This document shows positions 1 through 8,289 of a stretch of DNA of 52,797 nucleotides, piece after piece. A model generated the notes under the pieces. It was not told the origin of the DNA. It did no database searches and worked only from the letters and a program-made list of their open reading frames with translations. How positions within the stretch are numbered: position 1 is the stretch's first letter; the number at the start of each line of letters is the position of its first letter. The position numbers were made by a program, and so were the translations under genes. The stretch is from Levilactobacillus spicheri DSM 15429 (lineage in GTDB: Bacteria; Bacillota; Bacilli; Lactobacillales; Lactobacillaceae), in contig NZ_AZFC01000035.1 of the NCBI RefSeq assembly GCF_001435095.1, positions 320,199 to 372,995 of the forward strand, written 5' to 3'.

Positions 1-80
1 ACCACTGATTTCGACGAGCAGACCGAGTTCTGGAGATTCACGTTTTTGGTGAAACTTCGGAATCGTGCCCACCTCGGGAA
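1..80 (-). repeat. Partial copy of dispersed structured element (cut by left window edge)
   Basis: Read on the minus strand, positions 21-73 match the central part of the element seen intact at 4219-4373: the conserved GGCACGA block, a variable hairpin (GTTTCAC / GTGAAT) and the conserved TCTCCAGAACTCGG block. Homology fades beyond about 73, where a CGGGAAAA segment replaces the usual closing-stem arm. The rest lies outside the window. Confidence 0.7.
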
Positions 81-129
81 AATTTAGCCGACAGAACGGT
101 GCGCCAGCCCCCGCCACATTGCCCATACC

Positions 130-161
130 AAAAAGGGGCCCGGAATTCTCTTCCGCGCCCC
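130..161 (-). terminator. Intrinsic terminator of the HAD gene
   Basis: On the minus strand an 11-bp GC-rich stem (GGGGCGCGGAA / TTCCGGGCCCC, one mismatch) is followed by a run of five T. It lies 20 nt after the stop codon at 182. Confidence 0.85.
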
Positions 162-181
162 ACTACGATTGATTTCTTTCG

Positions 182-997
182 TTAACTCAACAACTGTGGA
201 AAAACCTGTTCCAGGTAGGCCGCCACGCCCGCCGCGTTGTTGTCGACCGGCGTTTGGTGGTTGGCCGCCGCCTTGACCGCTGGTTGGCCGTTCAGCATGG
301 CCACGCCGTCGCCGGCCGCCTTGATCATCCCCAGGTCGTTTTCCGCATCGCCGAAGGCCATCAGGTTGGTGAAGTCCCAGCCGAAGTGGGTCAACAGTTG
401 GCCCAAGCCCACGGCCTTGTCCATGTCCGCCGCCAAGAATTCCAGAATCTTGGGTTGGGACCGGACCGCGTGGTACTGATCCCGTAAGGCCGGCGTCAAC
501 TTGCTGACGGCCTGGTCCAGCGTGGCCGCGTCCGTCGCCATGACCGCCTTACTGTACAGGCTCTCCGGCAGGTCGGTGAAGGCCGTGGGCGTAAAGGTCA
601 TCGGGGCCTTCAGCATTTGCTGGTAGATCGACGGGGTCAGGTCCGACAACGGGTAGACCTGGTCAAAGTCCAGGACGTCCAAGGGGTAGCCGTTCTCCCG
701 GGCGAAGGCGTGCAACGCCTTGAAGTCACCCCGGCTCAGGCCACTCTGGGCCAACGTTTCTTTGGTCGCGTTATTGATGACCAACGCCCCATTAAACGTG
801 ATGGTGAAGTCGGCCGCATCGGTCAACCCCAACTGTTCAATGTACCCCCAGATGGCGTTGATGGGCCGTCCCGTGCACAAAATGACCTTCAAGCCGCTCT
901 CGTGGAGCCGCCGCAGGGTCGCAACATTTTGAGGATTAATCGTCTTATCCGTGTTCAACAGCGTCTCGTCTAAATCGAGCGCAATCATTTTTATCAT
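182..997 (-). CDS. Cof-type HAD-IIB family phosphatase
   Basis: A 271-residue cytosolic haloacid dehalogenase-superfamily hydrolase, expected to dephosphorylate sugar phosphates or similar small phosphoesters; the substrate cannot be read from sequence. Motif I is DLDETLLNTD at the N-terminus (nucleophile Asp and acid/base Asp), motif II is the STGRP-like CTGRP, and motif IV is GDAENDLGM near the C-terminus. The long central part fits a C2B cap. I place the start at the ATG at 997, which has GGAGG 11 nt upstream; an upstream in-frame TTG would overlap that site. It follows the DUF915 gene by 57 nt on the same strand and ends at its own terminator, so co-transcription is possible. A second, distant paralogue lies at 3276-4097. 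Confidence 0.9.
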   Translation of the reverse strand: MIKMIALDLDETLLNTDKTINPQNVATLRRLHESGLKVILCTGRPINAIWGYIEQLGLTDAADFTITFNGALVINNATKETLAQSGLSRGDFKALHAFARENGYPLDVLDFDQVYPLSDLTPSIYQQMLKAPMTFTPTAFTDLPESLYSKAVMATDAATLDQAVSKLTPALRDQYHAVRSQPKILEFLAADMDKAVGLGQLLTHFGWDFTNLMAFGDAENDLGMIKAAGDGVAMLNGQPAVKAAANHQTPVDNNAAGVAAYLEQVFPQLLS

Positions 998-1054
998 GTT
1001 CAAACAAGCCTCCAATACCCTCTTAGTTTACCCGTTCACTCGCCGAAAAGAAAC

Positions 1055-1879
1055 CTAATTCAGGAGATCCTGGCGAATCAGCTTAACGATCTGCTGGTTC
1101 TCCGGCAATCCCGCGTGCTTCGCGTCGGCGCCCGTGACGGTGATCTGGGTAAAGTGCTGAACGCGTTTTTGAAAGATGTACTTGCCCCGGTCGACACTGT
1201 CGAACGGCACGATGCCGTCGCCGCCGTAGGTCTCCGTTCCGGCAATCGAGTACACCACCAGCTGTTGCGGCAGGTTCTGCCGCCCGGCCACCAGCTGCTT
1301 AAAGAGCGGCGTGTCGACCTGCGGATTCGGCTCTTCCAGGTTAAAGGGCGACGCGATGGTCATCAACCGCTCGGCGTGCGCCTTCGTGGCGGCCAGGTCC
1401 CGCTCCATGAAGAGCGTCAGCACCAGCCCCCCGTTCGAATGCCCCATCGCCGAGAAGTGATTGAAGTGGTAGGTCTGTTGCAGGGCCTTGAAGGCGATGG
1501 TGAACCACTGGGCCTGCCGTAGAATGTTCGCCGTGCCGTCACGCCGGTCCTCGAAGCCGACCACGATAAAGGGCCGCTGATCCCCCGGCCGAATGGTCCC
1601 GCTCATCTTCAGTTGGCCGTTGGTCATGACCTCGACCCGCAACAGGCTGTGCTTGGTCTTGGTCTTGGCGTTGAGCTCCTTGACCAGGTCGTTGAACCGG
1701 TTCTGTGTCGCACTCGATCCCGGCACCAGAAAGACCGGAGCCATCGGGCTGCGGTAATTGGCCCGCACGTCGGTCAGCTGCTGGGAACGCCAGAGAATCC
1801 CCGGAATCGCCAGCAGCACGATTAGGAGCAGGACGGCGCCCACGCTCGCCCATTGATGCGTCAGTTTAAATCGTGGCAT
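1055..1879 (-). CDS. Membrane-anchored alpha/beta hydrolase, DUF915 family
   Basis: A 274-residue protein with an N-terminal hydrophobic segment (about residues 13-28, rich in Val/Leu/Ile) that acts as a membrane anchor or uncleaved signal, then an alpha/beta-hydrolase domain. The nucleophile elbow is GHSNGG and the early strand carries the PVFLVPGS motif seen in DUF915 proteins. Later residues GGDGIVPFDS fit the acid region. The family is common in lactobacilli as putative surface lipases/esterases; the true substrate is unknown. The start overlaps the end of the upstream EIIC gene by 14 nt, so the two are translationally coupled. Confidence 0.85.
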   Translation of the reverse strand: MPRFKLTHQWASVGAVLLLIVLLAIPGILWRSQQLTDVRANYRSPMAPVFLVPGSSATQNRFNDLVKELNAKTKTKHSLLRVEVMTNGQLKMSGTIRPGDQRPFIVVGFEDRRDGTANILRQAQWFTIAFKALQQTYHFNHFSAMGHSNGGLVLTLFMERDLAATKAHAERLMTIASPFNLEEPNPQVDTPLFKQLVAGRQNLPQQLVVYSIAGTETYGGDGIVPFDSVDRGKYIFQKRVQHFTQITVTGADAKHAGLPENQQIVKLIRQDLLN

Positions 1880-3167
1880 GTGCTTGCGCCTCCTCTTCGG
1901 CCCGTGCCTGTGCCAGACTCGCCCATTTCACAAAGGGGTAGTAGATGGCGGTGCTCAGGGCCAGATCCAGCGCCGCCAACAGGAGCGGCGTCAACGCCCC
2001 ACTGGTCCCCAGGTACCCAATCAGCGGACCGGGCGTCCCCACGGCCAGCGGATAGGCCGCGGCGGGAATCCAGTGCGCCGCCAGAAACCCGCTGCTGACC
2101 AGAATCGTGGCTAAGGGAGCCAGAAGCAACGGAATCCCCAGTATCGGGCTCAGGACCACCGGCAACCCCAGCAGCAGGGGCGCATTAAAGTTCCCCAGCG
2201 TGGAAATCAGGGTCAGCCACCCAATCTGGCGTTGCTCGGCGTTGTGCCGCACCAAAAAGATGGCCAGCACCAATCCCAGGGTCATCCCCGGGCCGCCCAT
2301 GCTGGCGTAGGTCTGAATCACGCTCTGGACCGTCAGCGGGTGCGGCAGGTGCCAACCACTGTGCTGAATCGCGGCGGCCAGATTTTCGGCCTGCGCCTGC
2401 GTCTGATTGGGCGTGGTCGGAATGGGTCCCAGGACCCCCAGCCAGGTGAACCAGCCGTTGAGGGCACTGAAGTCCAAGAGGCGCCAAACGTCATTGCTCA
2501 GCTGTAACGGCCACCGAATCAGCGTGTTAAAGGCCGCGCGAATGCTAAAGGGTTGCCGCAACAGCCAGAGCATCCCCGTCAGCCCCATCAGGACCATCCC
2601 GCTGAGGCTCAGCGTCATGGGCCGCAGCAGTTGGTTGGCGGGCTGGCGCCACCGCAGGACGATCCAGCGGTAGACGTTGCCCACCAGCAGCCCAATCAGG
2701 ACGCCCACCGGCAAGCCGTGCAGGCCCAGGTCCATGGCCAGCCACTGGACCGGCTTGCCCACCGCGAGCGTCAAGGGGTTGATGTTGATCAGTTCGAACC
2801 CCAGAACGGCCGTGAACCCCGCGGCCATCTGGTCGTTGGTCACCGGGGTCGCCGTCGCCACGAGGTCGTGACTGATCACGAAGGCCAGCCCGATGGCGGC
2901 CAGACCCAGGGTCCCATTTTGTAACAGCAGCACGGCTTCCTGGACCCGGACGCGCTGAAGCATCCAGCGGGCCACGTGCAGGGTCTGGTAGTAGTAGCCG
3001 TTGGGTTCCAGCCAGGCTTGATTGATAAATTCAGCGAACGTGCCCAAGACAATCAGTGGCAGAATCGTCCGCAGTCCCCGATAAATGGCCGCGACTTGGC
3101 GGTTACGCCGCCAACGGACCTCGCCGGTGATCAACCAGTTCCCCAACCGGTTAACGTTTTCGGTCAT
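1866..3167 (-). CDS. PTS lactose/cellobiose-type EIIC permease
   Basis: A 433-residue polytopic membrane protein with about ten hydrophobic segments, matching the EIIC component of the lactose/cellobiose PTS family, which moves a beta-glucoside or disaccharide while it is phosphorylated by EIIB. The N-terminal pattern (RLGNWL..., then RGLRTILPLIVLGTFAEFIN) and the GPIPTTPNQTQAQAENLAAA stretch are typical. I chose the ATG at 3167 because GGGGGA lies 7 nt upstream; a TTG further upstream would sit inside that site. No EIIA, EIIB, glycosidase or PTS regulator is adjacent: it is an orphan permease coupled to a DUF915 hydrolase, so it must borrow its phosphorelay partners or have another role. Confidence 0.85.
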   Translation of the reverse strand: MTENVNRLGNWLITGEVRWRRNRQVAAIYRGLRTILPLIVLGTFAEFINQAWLEPNGYYYQTLHVARWMLQRVRVQEAVLLLQNGTLGLAAIGLAFVISHDLVATATPVTNDQMAAGFTAVLGFELININPLTLAVGKPVQWLAMDLGLHGLPVGVLIGLLVGNVYRWIVLRWRQPANQLLRPMTLSLSGMVLMGLTGMLWLLRQPFSIRAAFNTLIRWPLQLSNDVWRLLDFSALNGWFTWLGVLGPIPTTPNQTQAQAENLAAAIQHSGWHLPHPLTVQSVIQTYASMGGPGMTLGLVLAIFLVRHNAEQRQIGWLTLISTLGNFNAPLLLGLPVVLSPILGIPLLLAPLATILVSSGFLAAHWIPAAAYPLAVGTPGPLIGYLGTSGALTPLLLAALDLALSTAIYYPFVKWASLAQARAEEEAQAHATI

Positions 3168-3275
3168 TTGATCATCCCCCAATTACCTGTGATTCTAAGA
3201 CCCTTTCGGTGCCCAGGGATAGTCATTCGGTCCCGTTGACCTGGTCACCCCTCAAACTAACGTTACCCGATTTGC

Positions 3276-4097
3276 TCACCGGTTGCCCAGCCACTGGTCG
3301 AGCTGGTCTAAGACCACGGGATGCTGGTTAGTCTGGTCCGTGTGCCGGGAGATCAGCGCCAAGACCTCCGGCGCGGCGTTGGCCATGGCGATGCCCTCCC
3401 CGACCTGCTGCAGCATGGCCAGGTCGTTGCCGGAATCGCCGAACGCCGCCATTTCCGTGGTGGTCACGCCCCAGTACTGCTGCAACAAGGACAAGGCGTT
3501 GCCCTTGCTGACGGTCGGCAGGGTCACGTTCATGCCCCCCAGGCCGCTGCTGGTGCCCAACAACTGCCCCGCAAACTGCCGGTTAAAGGCCGCCACCTGG
3601 GCAAAAACGTCGTCGTGCTCCCAGGTCACGTCGAGCTTCAGGATCTCGTCCTCGACGTCCAGGAGATCCGGAACGCTGGTCAGTCCCGGGTAAAACTTCC
3701 GGGACGCCCGGAACCGGGGACTGTCGGCCGCCAACTCGGTGTACGATTGCCGGGCCCCACAGGTGATCAGGTAGTTGCTGGCCAGGTCCGGGGACGACTG
3801 AATCCAGCGAATGGCGAACTGGCAGAGGTCCCGGGGAATCTGCCGGACCTGCAGGACGTTGCCCGCCCCATCGACGATCATCGCCCCGTCCTCGACGATG
3901 TAGGTCAATAACTTCGCGTGACGCAGGTCCCCGAATAAGTCGTGAACGTGGTCTAACGGGTCGCCGGTCGCGATGACCACCCGACTTCCCCGCTGATCCA
4001 ACTGCGCCAAGAGGCGGTCGAAGCGCTCCCGGTCGTAGGTCCCCTGGGGATCTAAAAAGGTCCCATCCAAATCCGTTGCAATTATGCGTGGCAACAT
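3276..4097 (-). CDS. Cof-type HAD-IIB family phosphatase
   Basis: A 273-residue HAD phosphatase with motif I TDLDGTFLDPQG, motif II ATGDP, and motif IV FGDSGNDLAML followed by GEGIAMANA, as in Cof/YbjI-type sugar phosphatases. The ATG at 4097 is preferred because GAGAGG lies 9 nt upstream; two earlier in-frame Met codons lie inside or before that site. It precedes the EIIC gene by about 110 nt on the same strand. Only the fold and motifs are shared with the HAD protein at 182-997, so the two are not recent duplicates. Substrate unknown. Confidence 0.9.
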   Translation of the reverse strand: MLPRIIATDLDGTFLDPQGTYDRERFDRLLAQLDQRGSRVVIATGDPLDHVHDLFGDLRHAKLLTYIVEDGAMIVDGAGNVLQVRQIPRDLCQFAIRWIQSSPDLASNYLITCGARQSYTELAADSPRFRASRKFYPGLTSVPDLLDVEDEILKLDVTWEHDDVFAQVAAFNRQFAGQLLGTSSGLGGMNVTLPTVSKGNALSLLQQYWGVTTTEMAAFGDSGNDLAMLQQVGEGIAMANAAPEVLALISRHTDQTNQHPVVLDQLDQWLGNR

Positions 4098-4218
4098 GCC
4101 GCTCATCCTCTCTTTCTTTGCTGTCTGCTCCCATGATACTCGCTCCACTTTGGCCGGTGCAACGACCACGCCTCGCCAACAAAATGAGAATTAAAAACCG
4201 CGATAGTGGATGACCTGT

Positions 4219-4373
4219 CGCTTCACGCCGGCGAGCAAGATGGTCGTGGTGGGCACGATTCTGAAGCCCTGTGAAAATCACACAGGTCTCCAGAACTCGG
4301 CCTTGATGTAAGCCGGCGAAGAACGCCAGCTAACATCAATTTCACCACGACCATCAAGTCGCCTCTGTTTCGC
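4219..4373 (+). repeat. Dispersed structured element, copy 1 (candidate structured RNA)
   Basis: A 155-nt element that folds as a three-way junction. The closing stem pairs GATGGTCGTGGTG (4239-4251) with CACCACGACCATC (4343-4355), extended by GGCGA/TCGCC (4230-4234 / 4359-4363). Arm 2 pairs TTCTG/CAGAA (4259-4263 / 4291-4295) with an apical CCTGTG/CACAGG hairpin. Arm 3 pairs TTGATGT/ACATCAA (4303-4309 / 4333-4339) with a GC-rich inner stem. Copies at 24858 and 47980 keep the pairing with different bases. No T-run follows, so it is not a simple terminator. It lies between minus-strand genes. Confidence 0.85.
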
Positions 4374-4464
4374 TAACTAAGTCGGTTAAGTGACACTAAC
4401 GGGACGAACTGTCAGTATCAACCAATTGGTCACCCGCTTTCTCAAAGTCTTGGCCATTACACAG

Positions 4465-4500
4465 AAAAAGGAGCCAAGGACATTTGTCCCCAGCTCCTTA
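4465..4500 (-). terminator. Intrinsic terminator downstream of the first dacA-like gene
   Basis: Minus-strand stem AAGGAGC / GCTCCTT with an inner GGACA/TGTCC pairing, followed by a T-run. It lies about 125 nt beyond the dacA-like stop at 4627. Confidence 0.8.
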
Positions 4501-4626
4501 CCAGTGGGTGAAACTATCTCGCAACCATTTTCACCCGTTAATTTTCTCGTCATCTGCAACACGCACCCTCAAGATGGCTTCCGCCAGCTGAGCGGACACC
4601 ATCGCCGGCGACCACCCACTTACCGA

Positions 4627-5799
4627 TCAGTCGTTCATGCTGCTACTTTGGTACGCGTAGTTCATCAACGTCCGCGTTTCGGTAAATTCGTCTTCGTCGT
4701 GCAGCACGACCGTAATCAGCCGGTGCTTGCCCGTTTTCTGGCCGGTCCCGACGAAGCAGTAGCCGGCAAGCGGCGTGTATCCGGTCTTCAAGCCGTCCAC
4801 CTTCAACGATGACTGGTAGTACTTCCGGCCCTTCAACAGGTTGTTGTAGTTGTAGCAGAGTTGTCCGTCCACCGTCTTCGATCCGATGGTTCCCTCGGTC
4901 AGGACCTGCGGGTAGTCGGTGATCAGGTGCCGCGCAATCGTGGCCACGTCGTTCGGGGAGACCTGGTTGGCGTTGGCCGACCCGTAGCTGTAGCTAAAGG
5001 CCCGCAAGTCGCTGTTCTCCAGTCCCGAAGCCGAGACGAAATGGGCGTGCTTGAGGCCCCAGGTCTTCGCCTGCGCGTTCATCTGGCGAATGAAGGCCCC
5101 GTTGCTGCCGGCGACCCACTGGCCCAGCGCGATCGCGGCGTTGTTCGAAGACGCCAGGAAGGCGGCATCGTAAAGCTGCTTGACCGTGTACTTGTGCCCG
5201 GTCTTGAACTTGAAGCCCCCACACGACGCGCTATTGCCCATCATGATCAGGCCCTTGCTGCTGGTATCGACCACGTCGCTCCAGCTCCCCTTGCCGCTCT
5301 CGATTTTCTGCAGCGTCAGATACAGCGTCATGATCTTGGAAACGGAGGCAATCGGCCGCGCCGTGTTGCCGGCCCGCGACCAGATGATTTTCCCCGTCTT
5401 CGCGTCCATCGCCGTGGCCCCCTTGGCGTAGGTCATCCCCGTCAGGGCCTTACCCTTCGCCAGGTACCCGTGCCAGACCCAGCCCTTGACGGAGCCGGCC
5501 TTGTTGCTGACGTACAGGTAGATTCCCTTGGAATTGCCGTGCTTCAACGTGGCCTGCTGCGTCGCGTACCAGGTGGTGTTCGGGTAGCTCTTCAGGTTAG
5601 CAATTTTGTATGTATGCCCCTGGCTGTACAGGGCGCCCTTGGTCGAATCCTTGTGGTAGGCCGTCTTGGTCAGCGTCTTCGACGAGACCGTGGTGTAGGT
5701 GGCCGCCTGCGCGACCGTCCCGGTCAGCGCGCTGCCTAAGCCCAACGTGGCCAACAAGCCGCAGACCCAGAGACCCCGTTTTACGTGTGTGTTTATCAT
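4627..5799 (-). CDS. Secreted D-alanyl-D-alanine carboxypeptidase (peptidase S11) with N-terminal surface domain
   Basis: A 390-residue exported serine DD-carboxypeptidase that would trim the terminal D-Ala of peptidoglycan stem peptides. Residues 1-32 form a Sec signal peptide ending in AQA-A. Residues about 33-115 carry an SH3-like lactobacillar surface domain (WYAT...KGWVWHGYL). The S11 domain follows, with SxxK at S152-K155, SSN at 217-219 and KTG at 338-340. It ends about 50 residues after KTG, without the C-terminal PBP5 domain and membrane helix of classical DacA, so the protein is probably released or held by the N-terminal domain. AAGGGG precedes the ATG. It lies directly downstream of a close paralogue (6089-7258). 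Confidence 0.93.
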   Translation of the reverse strand: MINTHVKRGLWVCGLLATLGLGSALTGTVAQAATYTTVSSKTLTKTAYHKDSTKGALYSQGHTYKIANLKSYPNTTWYATQQATLKHGNSKGIYLYVSNKAGSVKGWVWHGYLAKGKALTGMTYAKGATAMDAKTGKIIWSRAGNTARPIASVSKIMTLYLTLQKIESGKGSWSDVVDTSSKGLIMMGNSASCGGFKFKTGHKYTVKQLYDAAFLASSNNAAIALGQWVAGSNGAFIRQMNAQAKTWGLKHAHFVSASGLENSDLRAFSYSYGSANANQVSPNDVATIARHLITDYPQVLTEGTIGSKTVDGQLCYNYNNLLKGRKYYQSSLKVDGLKTGYTPLAGYCFVGTGQKTGKHRLITVVLHDEDEFTETRTLMNYAYQSSSMND

Positions 5800-6016
5800 G
5801 TTCCAATCCCCTTATCTATTTTCAAAGCCAGCAATTTGGCTGTGACATATCTGATCCATTCTTCTAATTTACCACGGTCTTCTCGTGAGGGGCGGGCTCC
5901 CCGTAATTTGTCATCAGCTTGTGGCTTTCGTAACGTTTTTGTAATCCCCGCCATGACAAAAGAGCGGAACCGGCTGCCTTTTGGCGCACGTTTCGACACC
6001 AATTATTCGGAGACAC

Positions 6017-6046
6017 CAAAGAGCCCGAGACTTTTGTCCCAGGCTC
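6017..6046 (-). terminator. Terminator between the two dacA-like genes
   Basis: Minus-strand 11-bp stem GAGCCTGGGAC / GTCTCGGGCTC with an AAAA loop and a short TTT tail, 43 nt after the stop at 6089. The weak T-run may allow read-through into the second gene. The rest of 5800-6088 shows no gene. Confidence 0.7.
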
Positions 6047-6088
6047 CAGTCAATTTCTCTTCAGTTTCGCTGATCGCATCTCACCGGT

Positions 6089-7258
6089 TTAGTCCGCCAT
6101 GCTCTGGTAAGTGTAGGCGTGATTCATCAACGAACGGGTCTCGGTGAACTCGTTCTCGTCGTGCAGCACCACCGTGATGACCCGGTGCTTACCGCTCTTC
6201 TGGCCGGTCCCGACGAAGCAGTAGCCGGCTAACGGCGTGTACCCGGTCTTCAGGCCGTCCACGTTGAGGGACGCCTGGTAGTACTTCCGGCCCTTCAACA
6301 GGTTGTTATAGTTGTAGCAGAGTTGCCCATCGACGGTCTTGGAGCCGATCTTCCCATCAGTCAGGACCCGCGGGTAGTCGGTGATCAGGTGCCGGGCAAT
6401 CAGGGCCAGGTCCTTCGGCGAGACCTTATTGGCGTTCGCCGACCCGTAGCTGTATCCGTAAGCCTTCAGGTCACTGTTTTCCAGTCCCGAGGCCGAGACG
6501 AAGGACGCGTGTCCCAGCTTCCAGGCCTTGGCCTGCGCGTTCATCTGCTTGATAAACTTGGCATTGCTGCCGGCGACCCAGCGGCCCAGGGCGATGGCGG
6601 CGTTGTTCGAGGAGTCCAGGTAAGCGGCGTAGTAGAGTTCCTTGACCGTGTACTTGTGGCCGGACTTGAACTTGAAACCCCCGACCGACGCGTTATTGCC
6701 CATCGCGCGCAAGCCCTTGCTACTGGTCGAGACCACGTCGTTCCAACTGCCCGAGCTGCTGTTGACCTTCTTTAACGTCAGGTACAGGGTCATGAGCTTC
6801 GAGGTCGAGGCGATGGCCCGCGCGGTATTGGCGTTCTTCGACCAAACGACCTTGCCCGTCTTGGCATCCATGGCCACGGCCCCCTTGGCGTACTTCAAGC
6901 CAAAGGGTGACTTGCCCTTCTTCAGGTAGCCGTGCCAGACCCAGCCCTTGACGGAACCGGCCTTGTTGGCCACGTAATAGTAGATGCCCTTCGAATTGCC
7001 GTGCTTGAGCGTCGCCTTCTTGGTGGCGTACCAGGTGGTGTACGGGTAAGTCTTCAAGTTGGTGACCTTCTGGGTGTGCCGTTGATTGTACAGCGCCCCA
7101 CTCGTGCCCTTGCGGTGGTAGCTGGTCTTCTTCATCGACTGACTCTTCACCGTGGTGTACCCCGCCGCGTGAGCCGTCAGCGGTTGCGTCCCGGTCACAC
7201 CCAGCGTTGCCGTTACCAGGAGCGCCAGGGCGCCCCACTTAATCCCAGAAATTGTCAT
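6089..7258 (-). CDS. Secreted D-alanyl-D-alanine carboxypeptidase paralogue with N-terminal surface domain
   Basis: A 389-residue paralogue of the protein at 4627-5799, collinear along its whole length and most similar from the surface domain to the end. It has a signal peptide ending AHA-A, the same SH3-like domain (TTWYATKKA...VKGWVWHGYL), SxxK at S151-K154, SSN at 216-218 and KTG at 337-339. The ATG at 7258 is preferred since AGGAAGG lies just upstream; an earlier in-frame ATG would overlap that site. The pair is a local tandem duplication. All catalytic residues are intact in both copies, so neither is an obvious pseudogene. The secreted protein at 29586 shares the same N-terminal domain type. 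Confidence 0.93.
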   Translation of the reverse strand: MTISGIKWGALALLVTATLGVTGTQPLTAHAAGYTTVKSQSMKKTSYHRKGTSGALYNQRHTQKVTNLKTYPYTTWYATKKATLKHGNSKGIYYYVANKAGSVKGWVWHGYLKKGKSPFGLKYAKGAVAMDAKTGKVVWSKNANTARAIASTSKLMTLYLTLKKVNSSSGSWNDVVSTSSKGLRAMGNNASVGGFKFKSGHKYTVKELYYAAYLDSSNNAAIALGRWVAGSNAKFIKQMNAQAKAWKLGHASFVSASGLENSDLKAYGYSYGSANANKVSPKDLALIARHLITDYPRVLTDGKIGSKTVDGQLCYNYNNLLKGRKYYQASLNVDGLKTGYTPLAGYCFVGTGQKSGKHRVITVVLHDENEFTETRSLMNHAYTYQSMAD

Positions 7259-7533
7259 GTAACCTTCCTTTCTCATCCGTTATGCGCCGTTGGCATGACT
7301 AAGTTCGCGTCCAGTTGGTGGCTTGCCTAATCTGCTCAACGGATTATCCGCTGATTAGTCTACCACGTTTGTTAACTCACCGACCATAACGGTCAGATTA
7401 CCATTTGTTTAAGACCCAGTTGCGATTGTGTCTCAAGATTTTTCGTGTGGTTAATGAATGAGTGGTTCGATTCGATTATTGAGCGGTAGCGGTTGCAATT
7501 TCCCGGGAAATTGGGTACGCTGGAAGTAATTTA

Positions 7534-7612
7534 AATCCGACGGGGTGCCATTTTCGGCTGAGATCAAACCCATTGAACCTGCTCTGGTTAGGACCAGCGA
7601 AGGGACGGTGTT
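7534..7612 (+). promoter_or_regulatory. TPP (THI-box) riboswitch aptamer
   Basis: It contains the diagnostic conserved blocks in order: CGGGGTGCC, GGCTGAGA, ACCC-TTGAACCTG, and ACCAGCGAAGGGA. CCG/CGG closes the base of the aptamer. It lies about 95 nt upstream of ykoE and just before an intrinsic terminator, so thiamine pyrophosphate should shut off transcription of the transporter operon. Confidence 0.95.
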
Positions 7613-7632
7613 ATTTTTCATAGGCAAATGAC

Positions 7633-7664
7633 CCCCACTAATCACCATTAGTGGGGACTTTTTT
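7633..7664 (+). terminator. Expression-platform terminator of the TPP riboswitch
   Basis: A perfect 10-bp stem CCCCACTAAT / ATTAGTGGGG (7633-7642 / 7647-7656) is followed by six T, directly after the TPP aptamer and before the ykoE ribosome binding site. Confidence 0.93.
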
Positions 7665-7705
7665 CGTTTTTGGCCCACGTTTTGGATACATAGGGGGAAT
7701 ACGTT

Positions 7706-8272
7706 ATGCAACGTTGGCACATTCGCGATATTATTTTAGTCACTATTTTAGCTATTTTTATGGGAGTTATTTTCTGGGCAGTCGGGCCCCTTTACGCCAT
7801 CCTGGCGGCGGCCCTCGCACCGGCCGGGCTCCAACCACTGGCCAATGAGCTGTTGCTGGGCATCTGGGTCATGGCTGGTCCCTTGGCCGGCTTCGTCATC
7901 CGCATCCCTGGCGCCGCCACGCTGGGCGAGTTTTTAGGCGCCGCCGTGGAAATGTTTCTGGGCGGGACCTGGGGCGCGGCAACGCTGATCTCCGGGGCCG
8001 TTCAAGGCATCGGTTCCGAACTGGGCTTTGCCTTCACCGGCTACAAACACTATAACTGGCTGACCCTGACGCTCAGCGCCCTGACCACGACCCTGGTGAC
8101 CTTCCTGTGGGACTACTTCCGTTCCGGGTACAACGCCTATCACCTGGGCTTCCTGCTGGTCCTGCTGGTGGTCCGCTTCATCTCCGTCTTCATCTTCGGC
8201 GGCGTGCTGACACACCTGATCACCAACCTGCTGACCCGCGCCCACGTCTTACCAGCCGTTTCTAAGCGTTAG
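7706..8272 (+). CDS. ykoE: ECF-type thiamine/hydroxymethylpyrimidine transporter, S component YkoE
   Basis: A 188-residue protein with about five to six hydrophobic segments, matching the YkoE substrate-binding subunit of the YkoEDC ECF transporter. The N-terminal RWHIRDIILVTILAIFMGV, the GFVIRIPGAATLGEFLGA stretch and GSELGFAF are family features. It is the first gene after the TPP riboswitch, which supports thiamine or its pyrimidine moiety (HMP) as substrate. AGGGGGA precedes the ATG. It is followed by the dedicated ATPase and transmembrane genes of the same transporter, unlike group II ECF systems that share a common module. Confidence 0.94.
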   Translation: MQRWHIRDIILVTILAIFMGVIFWAVGPLYAILAAALAPAGLQPLANELLLGIWVMAGPLAGFVIRIPGAATLGEFLGAAVEMFLGGTWGAATLISGAVQGIGSELGFAFTGYKHYNWLTLTLSALTTTLVTFLWDYFRSGYNAYHLGFLLVLLVVRFISVFIFGGVLTHLITNLLTRAHVLPAVSKR

Positions 8273-8289
8273 TATTGGGGGGATCTCCT

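Noticed and set aside
4219..4373. Structured repeat as a rho-independent terminator or riboswitch
   Set aside because: No T-run, copies occur in different positions and orientations relative to unrelated genes.
4861..5739. Long antisense ORFs opposite dacA, pst, pot and helicase genes
   Set aside because: They are mirror frames of GC-rich genes, rich in Arg/Gly/Val/Pro/His, without ribosome binding sites or recognisable domains.
6089..7258. One of the dacA paralogues as a pseudogene
   Set aside because: Both reading frames are full length, with signal peptides and all three catalytic motifs intact.
7451..7720. 89-codon ORF on the minus strand
   Set aside because: It runs antisense through the TPP riboswitch and its terminator; no ribosome binding site and no protein-like composition.
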